Shown: positions 1 to 6,945 of the stretch, piece by piece
Layout of the letters: each line of letters begins with the position of its first letter
How positions within the stretch are numbered: the stretch's first letter is position 1
Origin: an uncultured Clostridium sp.
GTDB lineage: Bacteria > Bacillota > Clostridia > Peptostreptococcales > Peptostreptococcaceae
DNA length: 8,407 nucleotides
Direction: 5' to 3'
Assembly: GCA_900539645.1 (NCBI GenBank)
Contig: UQCY01000081.1
Coordinates: forward strand, 1-8,407
Made by a program: the position numbers and the translations under genes
Notes under the pieces: generated by a model
Told to the model about the DNA's origin: nothing
Databases searched by the model: none
The model's input: only the letters and a program-made list of their open reading frames with translations

Positions 1-1
1 A

Positions 2-2089
2 TTATAATAGAACTTTTCTAGAAAGGTTTATTCTTCCTTTTTCGTCTATTTCAGTTACTTTAACGTCTAGTTCATCGCCTATGCTTAGAACATCTTCTAC
101 ATTGTTTACTCTTTCTTTAGATATCTGAGAAACGTGAAGAAGTCCTTCTTTACCTGGAAGTATTTCCATGAAAGCACCAAAGTTCATTATTCTAGTTACT
201 TTACCTCTGTATACTTTACCAACTTCTGCTTCAGCAACTATATTTCCGATAAGTTCTTTAGCTCTTTCTATCATAGCTTTGTCAGTACCAGCTATGAATA
301 CTTCACCAGTCTGTTCGATGTCTATTTTAACACCAGTTTCGTCTATTATCTTAGTTATAACTTTTCCACCAGGTCCTATTACATCTTTTATCTTATCTGG
401 ATTTATGTTCATTCTTTCTATTTTTGGAGCGTATGGAGAAAGCTCTGGTCTTGGTTCAGATATAACTTTTCTCATTTCTCCAAGTATGTACATTCTACCT
501 TCTCTAGCCTGTGCAAGAGCTCTTCTTAATATATCTTCATCTATACCGTCTATTTTTATATCCATTTGTATAGCTGTTATACCGTGTTCAGTACCTGCAA
601 CTTTGAAGTCCATATCTCCTAAGTGGTCTTCCATTCCCTGTATATCAGAAAGTACAACTACTTTATCGTGGTGTTTTATAAGACCCATAGCTATACCAGC
701 TACCATATCTTTTATTGGAACACCAGCATCTAATAATGATAATGTAGATGCACAAACACTCGCCTGAGAAGTTGATCCATTTGAGCTTAGTACTTCAGAT
801 ACTAATCTTATTGCATATGGGAAATCTTCCTGAGATGGTATTACTGGAAGTAATGCTCTTTCAGCAAGTGCCCCATGTCCTATTTCTCTTCTTCCTGGTC
901 CTCTTGAAGGTCTAGCTTCACCTACTGAGTAAGCTGGGAAGTTATAGTGGTGCATATATCTTTTGTTTTCTTCTTCATCTAATCCATCAAGTTTCTGAAC
1001 ATCACCTAAAGCTCCTAATGTAGCTATGTTCATTACCTGAGTCTGACCTCTTGTGAATATAGCAGAACCATGAGTTCTTGGTATCATACCAGTTTCACAC
1101 CATATAGGTCTTATTTCATTGTATTTTCTGTTGTCTGGTCTTACTTCTTCATCAGTTATTAAAGATCTAACTTCGTCTTTTATTATAGCCTGAAGAACTT
1201 CTTCTATATCTCCAGCTACTTCTTCAAAGTTTTCTAATTTTTCTTCAAAGTAAGCGAAAGTTTCTTCTTTAACTTTATCCATATTTTCCATTCTTTCCAT
1301 TTTTTCAACAGTCTGAACGGCTTCTCTCATTTTTGCTGAAGCAAATTCTTTTACCCGAGCTTCTATATCTTCATCAGCGTGGTATAATTTTACTTCTTCT
1401 TTTTCTTTTCCTGAACCAGCTACTATTTCTTCTATGAACTCAACTATTTTTTTGATGTGTTCATGTGCGAATAATATAGCTTTTAACATAGTATCTTCAG
1501 ATACTTCCTGAGCACCTGCTTCAACCATCATTATAGCGTCTTTTGTACCAGACACTACTAAGTGCATTTCACTTTTTTCTCTCTGTTCAGCGTTAGGGTT
1601 TACAACGAATTCACCGTCAACTAAACCTATGCAAACTGATCCTGTTGGCCCATTGAAAGGTATATCAGATATTGATAATGCAACTGATGAACCTATCATA
1701 GCTACTATGTCAGGAGTACAATCCTGGTCTACTGAAAGAACAGTTGCTACAACCTGAACATCATTTCTGAATCCTTTTGGGAATAAAGGTCTTATTGGTC
1801 TATCTATTAATCTTGATGTTAATATCGCTTTTTCTGAAGGTTTACCTTCTCTTTTTAAGAATCCACCAGGTATTTTACCTACTGAATATAATTTTTCTTC
1901 ATAATCAACACTTAGAGGGAAGAAATCTATTCCATCTCTTGGTTCTGCTGATTTTGTTGTGTTTACCATAACTACACTGTCACCGTATTTTACTATACAG
2001 TTACCATTAGCCATTTCACATATTTTTCCTACTTCTACAGAAAGCTCTCTACCAGCAAATTCTGTAGTATATATCTTATGTTCAACCAT
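2..2089 (-). CDS. pnp: Polyribonucleotide nucleotidyltransferase (PNPase)
   Basis: PNPase is the trimeric 3'-to-5' phosphorolytic exoribonuclease that degrades mRNA, releasing nucleoside diphosphates, and can also add tails. The gene is complete at 695 residues, with its TAA stop at positions 2-4. Domains in order are: first RNase PH-like domain (about 10-140) with the [20 protein letters not shown] region (75-94); an alpha-helical linker (about 235-310); a second RNase PH domain with [14 protein letters not shown] (435-448) and the active-site segment [13 protein letters not shown] (487-499), where D488, D494 and K496 match catalytic positions; a KH domain with IGPGGKVI (571-578); and an S1 domain (about 624-692). 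It ends almost directly after S1, with no acidic tail. AGGAGG lies 11 bases before the ATG, a slightly long spacing. It follows degV with no visible terminator, so it may be read from both its own promoter and the degV promoter. Confidence 0.98.
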   Translation of the reverse strand: MVEHKIYTTEFAGRELSVEVGKICEMANGNCIVKYGDSVVMVNTTKSAEPRDGIDFFPLSVDYEEKLYSVGKIPGGFLKREGKPSEKAILTSRLIDRPIRPLFPKGFRNDVQVVATVLSVDQDCTPDIVAMIGSSVALSISDIPFNGPTGSVCIGLVDGEFVVNPNAEQREKSEMHLVVSGTKDAIMMVEAGAQEVSEDTMLKAILFAHEHIKKIVEFIEEIVAGSGKEKEEVKLYHADEDIEARVKEFASAKMREAVQTVEKMERMENMDKVKEETFAYFEEKLENFEEVAGDIEEVLQAIIKDEVRSLITDEEVRPDNRKYNEIRPIWCETGMIPRTHGSAIFTRGQTQVMNIATLGALGDVQKLDGLDEEENKRYMHHYNFPAYSVGEARPSRGPGRREIGHGALAERALLPVIPSQEDFPYAIRLVSEVLSSNGSTSQASVCASTLSLLDAGVPIKDMVAGIAMGLIKHHDKVVVLSDIQGMEDHLGDMDFKVAGTEHGITAIQMDIKIDGIDEDILRRALAQAREGRMYILGEMRKVISEPRPELSPYAPKIERMNINPDKIKDVIGPGGKVITKIIDETGVKIDIEQTGEVFIAGTDKAMIERAKELIGNIVAEAEVGKVYRGKVTRIMNFGAFMEILPGKEGLLHVSQISKERVNNVEDVLSIGDELDVKVTEIDEKGRINLSRKVLL

Positions 2090-2135
2090 AATCTATTTTT
2101 CCTCCTAATTCTTCCGTTTTCTCGTCTCAATTAAT

Positions 2136-2164
2136 ATATTATCAAAAATATCAAACTTCTACAA
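2136..2164 (-). promoter_or_regulatory. Candidate promoter for pnp
   Basis: In the 98-bp degV-pnp spacer, TTGTAG (2159-2164), a 17-bp spacer and TAATAT (2136-2141) form a promoter-like arrangement with an extended -10 TG. Transcription would begin near 2129, giving a leader of about 40 bases that is purine-rich and ends with AGGAGG before the pnp ATG. The -35 box is weak and the -10 is good. Confidence 0.55.
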
Positions 2165-2187
2165 TATATTTAATCATTACTTAATTT

Positions 2188-3030
2188 TTAAAGAGAACTA
2201 CTTAAAGCAATTATATCTGGTCCAGTATGAGAACATATACATACTCCACCTCTTGTAAACATTACTTTTCTAGCTTTTATTCTCTTTCTAACTTCTTCTT
2301 CAAGACCTTTCATCTCGTCGTAATTTGCTCCACACCCTATTGTAACAATTTTATCTTCAAGTTTTCCATCGTTCATATTTATAAGTACGTCAACCATTGT
2401 GTGAGGAACTTTTTTCGCACCTCTTATTTTTTCTAACATTTTTATATCCCCATTTTCAACATAGAATAATGGCTGAACATGAAGAAGATTTCCTATTGTT
2501 GCTGTAGCGCTTGGGACTCTACCACTTTTCTTTAAATAAGTAAGAGTAGACGGTACAAATAATAAATGCACACTTTCCCTTATATTCTCTAATTCCTCTA
2601 GCACTTCTTCATAACTTTTTCCTTCTTCTATCAATTCGCATGCTTTTATAACATACTGTCCACTTCCCAGAGAAAGGTTTAGTGTATCGAATACAAATAT
2701 TTCTCCATTTTCACAATCTTCCTTCGCAAGTGTAGCACTCTGATAAGTTCCAGATGATTTTGAAGAACCTGTTATACATATAATTTTTTTACCCTCAGAA
2801 GTATACTTGTCAAATGCTTCTTTAAATTCTATATATGTCGCCTGAGAAGTTTTAGGTATTTCTCCAGTAGATTTTACCCTTTTATAAAACTCCTCTTTAC
2901 TTATGTCGATTCCCTCTCTAAATTCCTCATTCTCGAACATTACTGTCAACGGAATAACTTCTAAATAAGGCTTAGCTGCTATTTCGTCTGGTATATCGCA
3001 TAAACTATCGCATAATAGCTGAATATTCAT
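2188..3030 (-). CDS. DegV family fatty-acid-binding protein (FakB-like)
   Basis: DegV proteins bind a single fatty acid. Characterised members (FakB) present it to the kinase FakA, which makes acyl-phosphate for phospholipid synthesis. The 280-residue product has the usual length and motifs: N-terminal DSLCDIP (8-14), TSQ (61-63), the SSKSSGTYQSA loop (89-99), SGRVPSATATIGNLLHVQPLF (169-189) and HTGP (268-271) near the C-terminus. T61, S93 and H268 are at the positions expected to hold the fatty-acid carboxylate in FakB proteins. No membrane segment or signal peptide is seen. A strong AAGGAGGT Shine-Dalgarno sequence lies 5 bases before the ATG. The gene sits between rpsO and pnp, functionally unrelated to both, behind a terminator and so probably with its own promoter. 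No fakA homologue is in the window. The family is clear; the physiological partner and preferred fatty acid are unknown. Confidence 0.93.
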   Translation of the reverse strand: MNIQLLCDSLCDIPDEIAAKPYLEVIPLTVMFENEEFREGIDISKEEFYKRVKSTGEIPKTSQATYIEFKEAFDKYTSEGKKIICITGSSKSSGTYQSATLAKEDCENGEIFVFDTLNLSLGSGQYVIKACELIEEGKSYEEVLEELENIRESVHLLFVPSTLTYLKKSGRVPSATATIGNLLHVQPLFYVENGDIKMLEKIRGAKKVPHTMVDVLINMNDGKLEDKIVTIGCGANYDEMKGLEEEVRKRIKARKVMFTRGGVCICSHTGPDIIALSSSL

Positions 3031-3052
3031 ATTATACCTCCTTGTTTCTGTT

Positions 3053-3071
3053 ATTGAATTTTCAATTGAAT
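3053..3071. repeat. Operator-like inverted/direct repeats upstream of degV
   Basis: The block contains ATTGAAT twice (3053-3059 and 3065-3071, 12 bp start to start), with TTCAA between them. This creates two overlapping inverted repeats: TTCAATTGAA (a perfect 10-bp palindrome) and TTGAA-AA-TTCAA. It lies between the putative degV promoter and the AAGGAGGT ribosome-binding site, where a repressor could act. No regulator can be named from the sequence alone. Confidence 0.35.
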
Positions 3072-3094
3072 AAAATAAAAATCCCCTATTATTT

Positions 3095-3123
3095 ATTTTA
3101 TCTTTATTATATTTCTATTTGAA
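3095..3123 (-). promoter_or_regulatory. Possible promoter for degV
   Basis: TTCAAA (3118-3123), a 17-bp AT-rich spacer and TAAAAT (3095-3100) lie immediately after the rpsO terminator. The -35 matches consensus at four of six positions and the -10 at five of six. A promoter is expected here because a strong terminator precedes degV, but the AT-rich sequence makes chance matches easy. Confidence 0.4.
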
Positions 3124-3152
3124 AAAAGCAGGTAATTATATACCTGCTTTTT
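3122..3152 (-). terminator. Intrinsic terminator after rpsO
   Basis: On the minus strand an A-run leads into GCAGGTA-TATAAT-TACCTGC followed by six T's. The stem is 7 bp with a 6-base loop and can extend through A/T flanks. It starts 13 bp after the rpsO stop. Because both flanks are A/T runs it could also work on the other strand, but no plus-strand gene is present. It should end most rpsO transcription and limit read-through into degV and pnp. Confidence 0.92.
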
Positions 3153-3165
3153 ACTGATAAATAAA

Positions 3166-3426
3166 TTATTTTCTTAAACCTAATTTTGCTATTAAAGCTC
3201 TGTATCCTTCTAGGTCGTTTTCTTTTAGGTAAGAAAGTAAGTTTCTTCTTTTACCAACCATTTTTAATAGACCTCTTCTTGAGTGATGGTCTTTTTTGTG
3301 AACTTTTAAGTGTTCGTTTAATTCGTTTATTCTAGCTGTTAATATAGCTATCTGTACTTCTGGAGAACCAGTATCTCCTTCTTTTCTTCCGAATTCTTTG
3401 ATTATTTCTGCTTTGTTTGCTAACAT
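3166..3426 (-). CDS. rpsO: 30S ribosomal protein S15
   Basis: S15 is a primary 16S rRNA-binding protein that binds the helix 20-22 junction and organises the central domain of the 30S subunit. The 86-residue product is typical in length and shows [12 protein letters not shown] (16-27), the highly conserved [12 protein letters not shown] (43-54, rRNA contact region) and [10 protein letters not shown] (58-67). I place the start at the ATG at 3424-3426 and not at the in-frame ATG at 3439-3441. The upstream ATG overlaps the GGAGGA Shine-Dalgarno sequence, which lies 7 bases before the downstream ATG. The extra five codons (MEEKQ) are therefore the ribosome-binding site read as protein. The gene has its own promoter and structured leader upstream and a strong terminator downstream, forming a compact single-gene unit within the larger cluster. 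Confidence 0.97.
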   Translation of the reverse strand: MLANKAEIIKEFGRKEGDTGSPEVQIAILTARINELNEHLKVHKKDHHSRRGLLKMVGKRRNLLSYLKENDLEGYRALIAKLGLRK

Positions 3427-3451
3427 TTGTTTTTCCTCCATGTATTTATTT

Positions 3452-3507
3452 TTAATCGCCCTTCACTAGGCAGTGATCGGAGTGTTCAACTGCTGAGTGT
3501 GGGTTAA
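3452..3507 (-). promoter_or_regulatory. Structured rpsO 5' leader, candidate S15 autoregulatory element
   Basis: The transcript leader folds by eye into one long interrupted hairpin. Paired arms from outside in are TTAA/TTAA, CCC/GGG, CACT/AGTG and GCAGT/ACTGC, with internal loops A/AA and CA/CT, a CGA bulge and a 14-base apical loop (TGAACACTCCGATC). A competing pairing is possible: GGTGAT at the likely 5' end (3507-3512) can pair with ATCAC inside the hairpin. This is the kind of alternative or pseudoknot fold known from S15 translational control. Many bacteria regulate rpsO by S15 binding its own leader, and the structural classes differ among phyla. The fold is seen in the sequence; the S15-binding role is inferred from position. 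Confidence 0.55.
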
Positions 3508-3518
3508 TCACCTTAATT

Positions 3519-3547
3519 ATATTAACATATCTTAAAAGTATTTGCAA
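3519..3547 (-). promoter_or_regulatory. Sigma-A type promoter for rpsO
   Basis: On the minus strand TTGCAA (3542-3547) is followed by a 17-bp spacer and TAATAT (3519-3524), with an extended -10 TG one base upstream of the -10 box. It begins just after the ribF stop and would start a transcript near 3512, about 85 bases before the rpsO start codon. Spacing and both hexamers are close to consensus. Strength and actual use are inferred. Confidence 0.75.
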
Positions 3548-3550
3548 ATA
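3539..3550. repeat. 12-bp perfect palindrome over the rpsO -35 box
   Basis: TATTTGCAAATA is a perfect 12-bp palindrome, and its centre is the -35 hexamer TTGCAA of the rpsO promoter. It could be an operator for a dimeric regulator, or chance symmetry in AT-rich DNA, since TTGCAA is itself palindromic. No known regulator is assigned. Confidence 0.3.
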
Positions 3551-3554
3551 TTTT

Positions 3555-4493
3555 TTAGTCATCCATTTTATTATTTGACAAATACTTCTGTCTTACAAAT
3601 CCAGTGTCTAAATCTAACTGCTTTCTCAATTCGTCAAGCGATTCAAATTTTTTCTCATCTCTAATTTTTTCTAAAAACTCAATTCTAACTCTTTTTCCAT
3701 ATATATCTTCATCAAAGTCTAGTATATTTGTTTCTATTGAAAGATATTTTCCATTAACTGTTGGATTCATACCAACATTAGTAGCTCCAAAATATTTCTT
3801 TCCATCTATGATTACTCTTGAAGCATATATTCCATTTTTAGGATTTATAATTTGATCCTTCAAGCTTATATTAGCTGTTGGGTATCCCATCTTTCTTCCA
3901 TTTGCTTTTCCGTGGATTATCTCTCCTTCAATTACATAAGGAGTTCCTAAGTACTGAGGTATCTCATCAACACGACCTTCAGAAATCAATTCTCTTATAA
4001 ATGTACTACTAACTCTTATTCCATTTATTTTTATAGGCTGAACTATTTCAACTTCTATTCCATATTCATGTCCAATTTCCCTCAATACATCCACAGTTCC
4101 CTCTTTATTTCGTGCAAATGTAAAGTCATGACCTACAACTATTTTTTTTGCGTGAATTTTATCTTTTAATATCTTTACAATAAATTGCTCAGCTGATATT
4201 TGTGTCATAGCCTTATCAAATGGTATATCTATAAGGTAATCTATTCCAAAGCCTTCTATCAGCCTTTCCTTTTCTTTTTCATCAAATATATTCTTTACTT
4301 TTTCAGGAACAAAGTAGTTTATTGGATGATTTAAAAATGTAAAAACAGCACTTTTAATGCCTCTCGCTTTAGCATAAGTTGCAGTTTTTTCAATAAGCAC
4401 CTGATGACCTTTATGTACGCCATCAAAGTTTCCTATCGTAACAACTGTATCAAATTCAATATCTATATCTTTTATAGCTTTAATAACTTTCAT
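3555..4493 (-). CDS. ribF: Bifunctional riboflavin kinase / FAD synthetase
   Basis: This enzyme phosphorylates riboflavin to FMN and adenylates FMN to FAD. The 312-residue product has the standard two-domain layout. The N-terminal nucleotidyltransferase (FMN adenylyltransferase) domain carries GNFDGVHKGH (21-30), VGHDFTFARN (120-129) and VSSTFIR (161-167). The C-terminal flavokinase domain, from about residue 184, carries GKANGRKMGYPTAN (195-208), NVGMNPTVNG (239-248) and IETNILDF (253-260), where E254 matches the expected catalytic glutamate. The start is supported by GGAG 7 bases before the ATG. A 64-bp AT-rich spacer separates it from truB. I found no FMN riboswitch-like structure there, so it is probably expressed with the upstream genes. 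The stop codon lies only a few bases from the rpsO promoter. The gene is also called ribC in Bacillus. Confidence 0.97.
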   Translation of the reverse strand: MKVIKAIKDIDIEFDTVVTIGNFDGVHKGHQVLIEKTATYAKARGIKSAVFTFLNHPINYFVPEKVKNIFDEKEKERLIEGFGIDYLIDIPFDKAMTQISAEQFIVKILKDKIHAKKIVVGHDFTFARNKEGTVDVLREIGHEYGIEVEIVQPIKINGIRVSSTFIRELISEGRVDEIPQYLGTPYVIEGEIIHGKANGRKMGYPTANISLKDQIINPKNGIYASRVIIDGKKYFGATNVGMNPTVNGKYLSIETNILDFDEDIYGKRVRIEFLEKIRDEKKFESLDELRKQLDLDTGFVRQKYLSNNKMDD

Positions 4494-4557
4494 ATTAATA
4501 CTCCGGTAGTTTTAATAGAATTTATTTTTATCTAATATAAATCAACAAAACATCATC

Positions 4558-5466
4558 TTAAACGAAAATTTTGTCGCTTTTCACACTGACCTTTCCATTT
4601 TCTCTTATTAGTCTTCCAACTCCGACAAATCCTTCATGACTATAAACTCTTACATACTCATCCTTATCTGTGTAATTTTTCTCATCAAATCTATAAGACT
4701 CTATAATTCCACCATTAGAATAGTATTTTACCGCATTATCTCTAAGCACTATCTTTGGATAGAAGTCTAAAGTATAGTCAATATCAAAAGCGTGATCCTC
4801 TACAGTTCCGTCTTCTACAAATTTTTCTAACTCCTCAAAAGTTATAGAATTTTCTAGATTGAATTTCCCTGAAGATGTTCTAAGAAGGAAAGACATATGT
4901 CCTCCACATCCTAAGATTTCGCCGATATCATAACATATACTTCTTATATATGTCCCTTTTGAGCACTCGACATAGAATCTAATCTTGTTTCCTTCTATAC
5001 TAAGTATCTCAATTTTTTTTATAGTAACTTTTCTAGGTTTAAGAACAATCTCGTCCTCTCTTCCACTTCTAACTAAATCGCACATTCTTTTGCCATTTAC
5101 CTTTAAAGCAGAATACTTAGGTGGATATTGCTCTATATCACCTATCTGAGATTCAAATGCTTTTCTTATATCCTCTTCTTTATACTCAAAATCATCCGGA
5201 GCTTTAAATAATATCTCTCCAGATGAATCATAAGTATCTGTAGATGCTCCAAGAGTTAATTCACATAAATATGATTTTTCTTTATTTAAAATAAGCTCGC
5301 TTACCTTTGTTGCTCTCCCTATACAGATAGGAAGTACTCCAGCAGCGTCTGGATCTAATGTACCAGTGTGTCCAATTTTCTTTATCTTTAAAATTTTTCT
5401 AGCTTTTCCAACGACATCATTTGATGTCATTCCAGTAGGTTTTAAAATACTTATTATCTTATCCAT
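4558..5466 (-). CDS. truB: tRNA pseudouridine(55) synthase TruB
   Basis: TruB converts U55 in the T-loop of nearly all tRNAs to pseudouridine and also acts as a tRNA-folding chaperone. The 302-residue product shows the family motif GHTGTLDPDAAGVLP (32-46), with D38 as the catalytic aspartate. It also has YSALKVNGKRMCDLVRSG (118-135), the CSKGTYIRSICYDIG block (168-182) that carries the conserved Tyr and Arg, and LRTSSGKF (195-202). The remaining roughly 75 residues form a small C-terminal RNA-binding region of the kind seen in Firmicutes enzymes. The ATG is preceded by AGGA 8 bases upstream, overlapping the TAG stop of the nrnA-like gene, so translation of the pair is probably coupled. The length is normal and no key residue is missing. 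Confidence 0.97.
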   Translation of the reverse strand: MDKIISILKPTGMTSNDVVGKARKILKIKKIGHTGTLDPDAAGVLPICIGRATKVSELILNKEKSYLCELTLGASTDTYDSSGEILFKAPDDFEYKEEDIRKAFESQIGDIEQYPPKYSALKVNGKRMCDLVRSGREDEIVLKPRKVTIKKIEILSIEGNKIRFYVECSKGTYIRSICYDIGEILGCGGHMSFLLRTSSGKFNLENSITFEELEKFVEDGTVEDHAFDIDYTLDFYPKIVLRDNAVKYYSNGGIIESYRFDEKNYTDKDEYVRVYSHEGFVGVGRLIRENGKVSVKSDKIFV

Positions 5467-5476
5467 ATAGTTAATC

Positions 5477-6478
5477 CTAAAAAGCCCTTAAAACCCGCTC
5501 TTTTATAATTTTCTCTGCATTTTCAATAGTGTCGTTTATTGTGCATCCAGCAGCTCTCACATGACCGCCACCGTTAAACTGCATTGCAATTTTACTAACA
5601 TCTATATCATTTTTTGAGCGTAGGCTTATTTTTATTTCGCCCTTTCTTTTTTCTTTTAGGAATATTCCTACTTCAACATTTTCTATATCTCTAGTATATG
5701 TTGTTACGCCATCTATATCGTTATAGCCTATAGAATGTTTTTTCATCATATCTATAGAAACACATATAGAAGCTACTAACTGTCCATTAGGTGCTTCGGC
5801 TATACTTAAAGTATTAAGAGCATCCCCAAGTAATCTATAGTAGTTTGGAGAATTACTCTGATATAATTTCTGTATAATCATATCTCTCTCAGCGCCATGC
5901 TCTAATAGAACCTTGGCCATTTCAAAGCTTGATGGTTCAGTAGATGAATATTGAAAGTTTCCTGTATCTGTTGAAAGTCCAGTGTATAGTCTAGTGGCTA
6001 TTACTTCATCTATATAGTCCTCATCTTTTAAATCGCCGTATCGTCTTATTATGTTGTATACAAGTTCACATGTAGATGACGCCTCACTGTCTATGTAGTT
6101 TATCTCACAGAAACTAGCATCATTGCTGGCGTGGTGGTCTATACAAACTCTAACACTGGCATTTTTCTTAACATCGTCGCTTGTACAAATTCTTTTTTCA
6201 TCTCCACAGTCAAGAGCTATCATTACATAATTATCTTCTTCTAGCTCTGTAGAGCTTATTTTCTCTACTTCCTTAGAAAGAAATACTAGATTAGAAGGGA
6301 TATCATCATCTAGTACATGATATACCTTCTTCCCTAATCTTTCTAAAAATCTATACATTCCAAGAGTAGAACCTATATTATCTCCATCAGGACTGACATG
6401 TGAAGTAACTACGAAAACATTATTGTCTTCAATGCATTTTATTACACTGTCCATCTTTAGGATAAATTTACTCTTCAT
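5477..6478 (-). CDS. nrnA: DHH/DHHA1 phosphoesterase, NrnA-like (nano-RNase / pAp phosphatase)
   Basis: This is a DHH-family phosphodiesterase of 333 residues. Characterised NrnA proteins degrade 2-5-nt RNAs, and often linear dinucleotides, and dephosphorylate pAp, with Mn2+ as cofactor. Metal-binding motifs are visible in order: HVSPDGDNIGS (27-37), ALDCGD (88-93), CIDHHASND (112-120, the DHH signature) and GLSTDTGNF (167-175). The C-terminal DHHA1 substrate-binding domain carries GGGHVRAAGC (303-312). No signal peptide or membrane segment is seen, so it is probably cytoplasmic. The ATG lies 11 bases inside the rbfA 3' end, with AGAGGT 8 bases upstream located in the rbfA coding sequence. 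The TAG stop sits 10 bp before truB and forms part of truB's ribosome-binding site. The position between rbfA and truB is typical of Clostridia. The exact substrate range (nano-RNA, pAp, c-di-AMP breakdown products) is inferred from the family. Confidence 0.93.
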   Translation of the reverse strand: MKSKFILKMDSVIKCIEDNNVFVVTSHVSPDGDNIGSTLGMYRFLERLGKKVYHVLDDDIPSNLVFLSKEVEKISSTELEEDNYVMIALDCGDEKRICTSDDVKKNASVRVCIDHHASNDASFCEINYIDSEASSTCELVYNIIRRYGDLKDEDYIDEVIATRLYTGLSTDTGNFQYSSTEPSSFEMAKVLLEHGAERDMIIQKLYQSNSPNYYRLLGDALNTLSIAEAPNGQLVASICVSIDMMKKHSIGYNDIDGVTTYTRDIENVEVGIFLKEKRKGEIKISLRSKNDIDVSKIAMQFNGGGHVRAAGCTINDTIENAEKIIKERVLRAF

Positions 6479-6851
6479 CTTCTTCTACCTCTTTGCTGTT
6501 TTCCATATCGTGTTCCTGAACTTTCTTAATCAGACTATCCATGTACATTCCTCTTTCTATAGAGTCATCCACTTTGAATACTATCTCAGGTATATATCTA
6601 AGTTTTACTTTTCTTCCAACTTCTCTTCTTATATAGCCTGCTGCACTTTTTAATCCAGCAAGAGATTCTTCTTCATTTCCACCTAATAAACTAACATATA
6701 CAAACGCATATCTTAAATCATTAGTAACATCTACATCTGTAACACTTATCATAGATGTTATTCTAGGGTCTTTTATTCCGTTTATTAACATCTGCCCTAT
6801 TATTTTTTTAATTTCTTCTGATATTCTTCTTGTTCTATTATATGATGTCAT
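6468..6851 (-). CDS. rbfA: 30S ribosome-binding factor RbfA
   Basis: RbfA is a cold-adaptation factor that binds immature 30S subunits near 16S helix 1 and helps the final maturation of 16S rRNA. The 127-residue product has the usual family length and single KH-like domain: an N-terminal helix (RISEEIKKIIGQML, 9-22), KDPRI (27-31), the strand LRYAFVYVSLLG (46-57), and the conserved KVKLRYIPEIVFKVDDSIERG region (81-101). It ends in a strongly acidic tail (EVEEDEE). The start is supported by an AGAGGT Shine-Dalgarno sequence 9 bases before the ATG. The gene lies directly after infB, as in most Firmicutes, but without the ylxP gene found between them in Bacillus. Its last 11 bases overlap the next gene's start, which suggests coupled translation. 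Confidence 0.96.
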   Translation of the reverse strand: MTSYNRTRRISEEIKKIIGQMLINGIKDPRITSMISVTDVDVTNDLRYAFVYVSLLGGNEEESLAGLKSAAGYIRREVGRKVKLRYIPEIVFKVDDSIERGMYMDSLIKKVQEHDMENSKEVEEDEE

Positions 6852-6902
6852 ATCTTCGACCTCTTTCCTTTTGTAATTTTTAAATTAGCAGCCGACTTAA
6901 AT

Positions 6903-6934
6903 ATGTTTTAATCTCCTAAAATTAAGAGAAACAT
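6903..6934 (-). other. Possible RNA hairpin in the infB-rbfA spacer
   Basis: On the minus strand the 94-bp spacer contains ATGTTT-CTCTTA-ATTT-TAGGAG-ATTA-AAACAT. The inner arms CTCTTA/TAGGAG pair (one G-U), and the outer arms ATGTTT/AAACAT pair fully, with a one-sided four-base ATTA bulge between the helices. No U-run follows, so it does not look like an intrinsic terminator, and rbfA is probably transcribed from upstream. It could be a processing site or chance pairing in AT-rich DNA. No convincing promoter was found in this spacer. Confidence 0.3.
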
Positions 6935-6945
6935 CTTATTATCTA

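Noticed and set aside
168..767. Long plus-strand open frame opposite pnp
   Set aside because: It lies fully antisense to a certain pnp gene, has a low-complexity Ser/Ile-rich product with no recognisable domain, and no ribosome-binding site supports it. The same applies to the plus-strand frames at 134-529 and 1777-1971.
4494..4557. Promoter or FMN riboswitch before ribF
   Set aside because: The 64-bp spacer is too short for an FMN riboswitch, lacks its conserved elements, and only very weak promoter-like hexamers could be found.
2227..6653. Plus-strand open frames at 2227-2436, 3604-3855 and 6423-6653
   Set aside because: They lie antisense to degV, ribF and the nrnA/rbfA junction. Their Ser/Phe/Tyr-rich products show no family features.
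6903..6934. Terminator after infB
   Set aside because: The hairpin is imperfect and not followed by a U-run. rbfA has no good promoter of its own, so read-through is more likely.
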